NCBI RefSeq assembly: GCF_002930615.1
Contig: NZ_PSNX01000018.1
Location: forward strand, 1 to 47,929
DNA: 47,929 nucleotides
Origin: Caldimonas caldifontis
GTDB lineage: Bacteria > Pseudomonadota > Gammaproteobacteria > Burkholderiales > Burkholderiaceae_C
Direction of reading: 5' to 3'
Shown: piece after piece, positions 45,975-47,929 of the stretch
Numbering within the stretch: position 1 is the stretch's first letter
Layout: each line of letters begins with the position of its first letter
Position numbers and translations under genes: made by a program
Notes under the pieces: generated by a model
Seen by the model: the letters and a program-made list of their open reading frames with translations, nothing else
What the model was told of the DNA's origin: nothing
The model's database searches: none

Positions 45975-46580
45975 TCAGCCCTTGGCCAGGCGCCGGTCGA
46001 CGAAATCGAGCCGGTCCTGCCCCCAGAAGATCTCGCCCTCGATGACGTAGCTGGGCGCACCGAACACCCCGGCAGCAATCGCTTCCTGGGTGTTGGCTTC
46101 GTAGCGCTCGTGGGCGGCCTGGCTGTGGGCATCCTCGATGCGCGAGGCCGGCAGTTCGCATTCGCGCAGCAGCTCGGCCAGCACGGCCTCGTCGGCGATG
46201 TTGCGCTGCTCGGCCCACACGGCGCGCGTGATCGCGGTGACGAGGTGCATGGCCGCATCCGTGCCGTCCTTCTGGTCCACCGCCACGATGAGCTTGGCCG
46301 CGTCATCGCCCGCCACGGGGAAATAGGCCGGCTCGGGGTGGATGGGCATGTTCAGGTACTCGCCGAAGCGCTTGAGCTCCAGCAGGCGGTAGGCCTGGCG
46401 CTGAGGCGCCCGCTGCTTCAGCGGCAGGCCGCCCGAGACGGGAAACACCTTGCCGCCCAGATCCACCGGGCGCACCCGGATCGTCGCCCCATGGCGGCGT
46501 GCGATGTCCCAGAAACGCAGGTGGCCGAGATAGACGTAGGGAGACTGCGGCGCGAAGTAGTAGTCGACGGTCAGGGGCAT
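45975..46580 (-). CDS. 2-hydroxychromene-2-carboxylate isomerase-like protein (DsbA/kappa-GST fold)
   Basis: 201 aa. MPLTVDYYFAPQSPYVYLGH places the catalytic Ser13 of the family (Ser instead of DsbA Cys) and the DsbA-fold continues with a helical insert and VFGAPSYVIEGEIFWGQDRL, a cis-proline-loop pattern. The enzyme isomerises 2-hydroxychromene-2-carboxylate with glutathione in naphthalene-type degradation, though many homologs have other substrates. No aromatic-degradation genes accompany it. Confidence 0.88.
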   Translation of the reverse strand: MPLTVDYYFAPQSPYVYLGHLRFWDIARRHGATIRVRPVDLGGKVFPVSGGLPLKQRAPQRQAYRLLELKRFGEYLNMPIHPEPAYFPVAGDDAAKLIVAVDQKDGTDAAMHLVTAITRAVWAEQRNIADEAVLAELLRECELPASRIEDAHSQAAHERYEANTQEAIAAGVFGAPSYVIEGEIFWGQDRLDFVDRRLAKG

Positions 46581-46661
46581 GGGGAACTCCAGTCAGGCGG
46601 CCCGACTGTAAGCCCAGTCGCGGCCGCCTGCACGGCCCAGCGGTCATGCCCCTCGCTCCGA

Positions 46662-47390
46662 TCAGGGCGCGCTGGCCGCAGCAGCCGCCTCCTCGGGGAT
46701 GGAGTCCTGGAGTTCGGGGGGCAGCTGGGCCCGCAGGGCCCGCAGCCGCTCCTGGCGCTCCGGCGGGCTGAGCGAGTCATCCTGCGCCACGAAACTTGCC
46801 TCCATCACGAGACGGCCGTGACGCAGTTCGTCGCCGAACACGGCCTCGGCCGTGTCGGCGCCGAAGTGGCGGCGTTGCACGGCCTCCATCTGCGCAAAGA
46901 AGGCCTGCGCCTCGTCGCGGTTGGTGGGAATGCCCAGGCGCAGGTACTCGCTGCGCATGTCCTTCAGGTAAGCGCGGTAGCCATGGACGAGGGCAATGGC
47001 CTTCTGCGCATCGGCCGCCGGCAGGCCGTCGCGCAGCGTCCACTCCAGACGCTCGAGGTCTTCGGCGCTGGGCTCCTGCGGCAGGTTGGACAGCAGGATC
47101 TCCAGGGTCTCGCGGGTGCGGCCGTCGATGGACAGGCCGCCTGCGTAGCCGATCTCGAACAGGCGGGCGGCATCCACCGTCAGGCCCATGAGGTCGATGG
47201 GCTGTTTCATGCCGGGGGCGCCCTCGGCTTGCGCCAGGGCCGTGGGCCCGGGGCGTGCCTCGACGCTGTGCCCAGGCATGGCCGATCCGGCAGGCGAATC
47301 CACCGGTGACAGCCACCGGTTCAGGCTCACCGCCAGACCCAGGATCACCAGGGCCGCCAGCAGCCAGGGCAGCGTGCGTCGATTCAGCAT
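46662..47390 (-). CDS. short lipase-chaperone-like (LifO/Lif) membrane-anchored foldase
   Basis: 242 aa from the ATG at 47390 (upstream extension is rejected). The N-terminal LLAALVILGLAVSL is a membrane anchor, then a Pro-rich linker. The family pattern follows: LFEIGYAGGLSIDGRTRETL with ILLSNLPQEPS in place of the usual FDYFLSALGE motif, EDLERLEWTLRDGLP, and RRHFGADTAEAVFGDELRHG with SLSPPERQERLRALRAQLPP. Lif proteins hold class I lipases in the periplasm until folded. At ~240 residues it is shorter than the usual 280-350, so it may be reduced. It is divergent from a cutinase-like gene. Confidence 0.82.
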   Translation of the reverse strand: MLNRRTLPWLLAALVILGLAVSLNRWLSPVDSPAGSAMPGHSVEARPGPTALAQAEGAPGMKQPIDLMGLTVDAARLFEIGYAGGLSIDGRTRETLEILLSNLPQEPSAEDLERLEWTLRDGLPAADAQKAIALVHGYRAYLKDMRSEYLRLGIPTNRDEAQAFFAQMEAVQRRHFGADTAEAVFGDELRHGRLVMEASFVAQDDSLSPPERQERLRALRAQLPPELQDSIPEEAAAAASAP

Positions 47391-47509
47391 GGGTTCGTCC
47401 CAGAGTTGTGGGCATGGTGCCTCCCGCAAGCGCCGCACGCAAGCAAGCCAGCAGCGCGGCCGCCCAGGGAAAACACCAAGCCCGGTTGACACCTGCGGCA
47501 CTCGGGACC

Positions 47510-47526
47510 TTCCCTGATCGAGGGAA
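47510..47526. promoter_or_regulatory. palindrome upstream of the cutinase/chaperone pair
   Basis: TTCCCT-GATCG-AGGGAA, a perfect 6-bp inverted repeat with a 5-bp centre in the same intergenic region. It differs in sequence from the other palindromes. It may bind a second factor, or be a short RNA hairpin. Confidence 0.4.
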
Positions 47527-47543
47527 AACCCGGCGTATCAATC

Positions 47544-47557
47544 TGAACGGCCATGCA
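47544..47557. promoter_or_regulatory. operator 1 of the cutinase/chaperone region
   Basis: TGAACGGCCATGCA matches operator 2 at 12 of 14 positions. It lies directly beside the -10 elements on both strands, 24 bp from operator 2. The repeated element ACGGCC(A/G)TGCAA is present in both. Confidence 0.65.
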
Positions 47558-47587
47558 ATTATAAAACTGCACGGCCGTGCAAATCAA
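47558..47587 (-). promoter_or_regulatory. putative promoter of the lipase-chaperone-like gene
   Basis: On the minus strand TTGATT (47587-47582) and TATAAT (47563-47558, perfect -10) are 18 bp apart. The palindrome TGCACGGCCGTGCA lies inside the spacer, the usual place for a blocking repressor. A TATAAA at 47560-47565 could serve as a -10 for the cutinase on the other strand, but its -35 is weak. Confidence 0.6.
47568..47581. promoter_or_regulatory. operator 2 of the cutinase/chaperone region
   Basis: TGCACGGCCGTGCA, a perfect 14-bp palindrome, located in the spacer of the chaperone promoter. Probably bound by a TetR- or LacI-type regulator encoded outside the window. Confidence 0.7.
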
Positions 47588-47663
47588 TGGGAGCCAAAGG
47601 AGGACGGATCCCGTTGCCGCAAGGCCCGTGTTCTTCCATCACACAAACCTTTCGGAGACTCAA

Positions 47664-47929
47664 ATGACAACATCGAAGATCCAGGCCTTCGCGCTGGCCG
47701 CCTGCGCCGCCGCGGCGCTCCTGTGCGCGGCCGGCACCGCCCACGCCCAGTTCCAGAAGGGGCCCGACCCCACGGCGGCAGCCCTGGAACGCAACGGCCC
47801 CTTCGCCATCCGCAGCACCTCGGTATCCAGCCTCGTCAGCGGTTTCGGCGGCGGGCGGCTCTACTACCCCACGGCCACCGGCACCTACGGCGCCATTGCG
47901 GTGTCGCCCGGCTACACCGGCACCTCGTC
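47664..47929 (+). CDS. secreted cutinase/PETase-like polyester hydrolase, N-terminal part
   Basis: 88 complete codons before the right edge. A signal peptide [20 protein letters not shown]...AHA-Q leads into [19 protein letters not shown] and [12 protein letters not shown] with [14 protein letters not shown]. These stretches match bacterial cutinases such as Thermobifida TfCut2 and the Ideonella sakaiensis PETase, where the PGYT loop forms part of the substrate site (Tyr of the oxyanion hole). The catalytic Ser, Asp and His lie beyond the window. It is divergent from a lipase-chaperone-like gene. Family call is good; PET activity is inference. Confidence 0.9.
   Translation, partial: MTTSKIQAFALAACAAAALLCAAGTAHAQFQKGPDPTAAALERNGPFAIRSTSVSSLVSGFGGGRLYYPTATGTYGAIAVSPGYTGTS

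Noticed and set aside
47486-47491. Perfect TTGACA as -35 of the cutinase promoter
   Set aside because: No -10-like sequence at 16-18 bp downstream (region around 47508-47514 is CCTTCCC).

Overview
The window is high-GC DNA from a betaproteobacterium, most likely of the order Burkholderiales (Ideonella/Rhizobacter/Roseateles-type relatives). Evidence: a Bug-family solute-binding protein, a Lys/Ala/Pro-rich histone-H1-like SWIB protein, TetR, MocR and DeoR regulators in typical Burkholderiales contexts, and a PET-hydrolase/cutinase-type esterase cut off by the right edge. No rRNA, tRNA, insertion sequence or phage genes were recognised.

Layout. 1-5250: divergent riboflavin-type genes (RibD-like reductase and a GTP cyclohydrolase II with an unusual N-terminus), an alpha/beta hydrolase, two lipoproteins and a double-CDGSH iron-sulfur protein. 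5250-18556: a complete type I-E CRISPR-Cas locus. The operon cas3-cas8e-cse2-cas7e-cas5e-cas6e-cas1-cas2 is on the minus strand with overlapping or nearly touching genes, then a 43-bp leader, then an array of 72 repeats plus one decayed terminal repeat. The leader holds an exact IHF consensus 9 bp from the first repeat. The spacer base next to the repeat is strongly biased. 18901-24948: a diguanylate cyclase, a DUF3703 protein, an AAC(3)-like acetyltransferase, a MocR regulator, a glutathione transferase, and a TetR/VOC pair with two palindromic operators. 25090-31963: an MscS channel, then a DeoR-controlled Ugp-like ABC transporter operon divergent from a GpdQ-like phosphodiesterase. This is a coherent glycerophosphodiester (or related phosphoester) uptake and hydrolysis module, with a perfect inverted repeat in front of the regulator.

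31960-41577: a C-terminal remnant of an AlkC-like protein, a methyltransferase, the SWIB/H1-like protein with a terminator, a DJ-1/PfpI protein, an RHH protein, an iron-regulated operon (TonB receptor, PiuC hydroxylase, FMN alpha-hydroxy-acid oxidase) behind a Fur box, a TerC transporter behind a yybP-ykoY-type manganese riboswitch, and a small phage-holin-family membrane protein. 41584-47929: a hybrid histidine kinase, a haem-dependent N-demethylase-like protein, a Bug solute-binding protein, a 2-hydroxychromene-2-carboxylate isomerase-like protein, and a divergent pair: a short lipase-chaperone-like gene and a secreted cutinase/PETase-like gene. Two similar palindromes flank the promoter elements between that pair.

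The items most worth attention are the CRISPR leader and array statistics, the co-regulated chaperone/polyester-hydrolase pair, the riboswitch-TerC unit and the DeoR-Ugp-GpdQ module. All homology calls are from reading the sequence; no database search was run.
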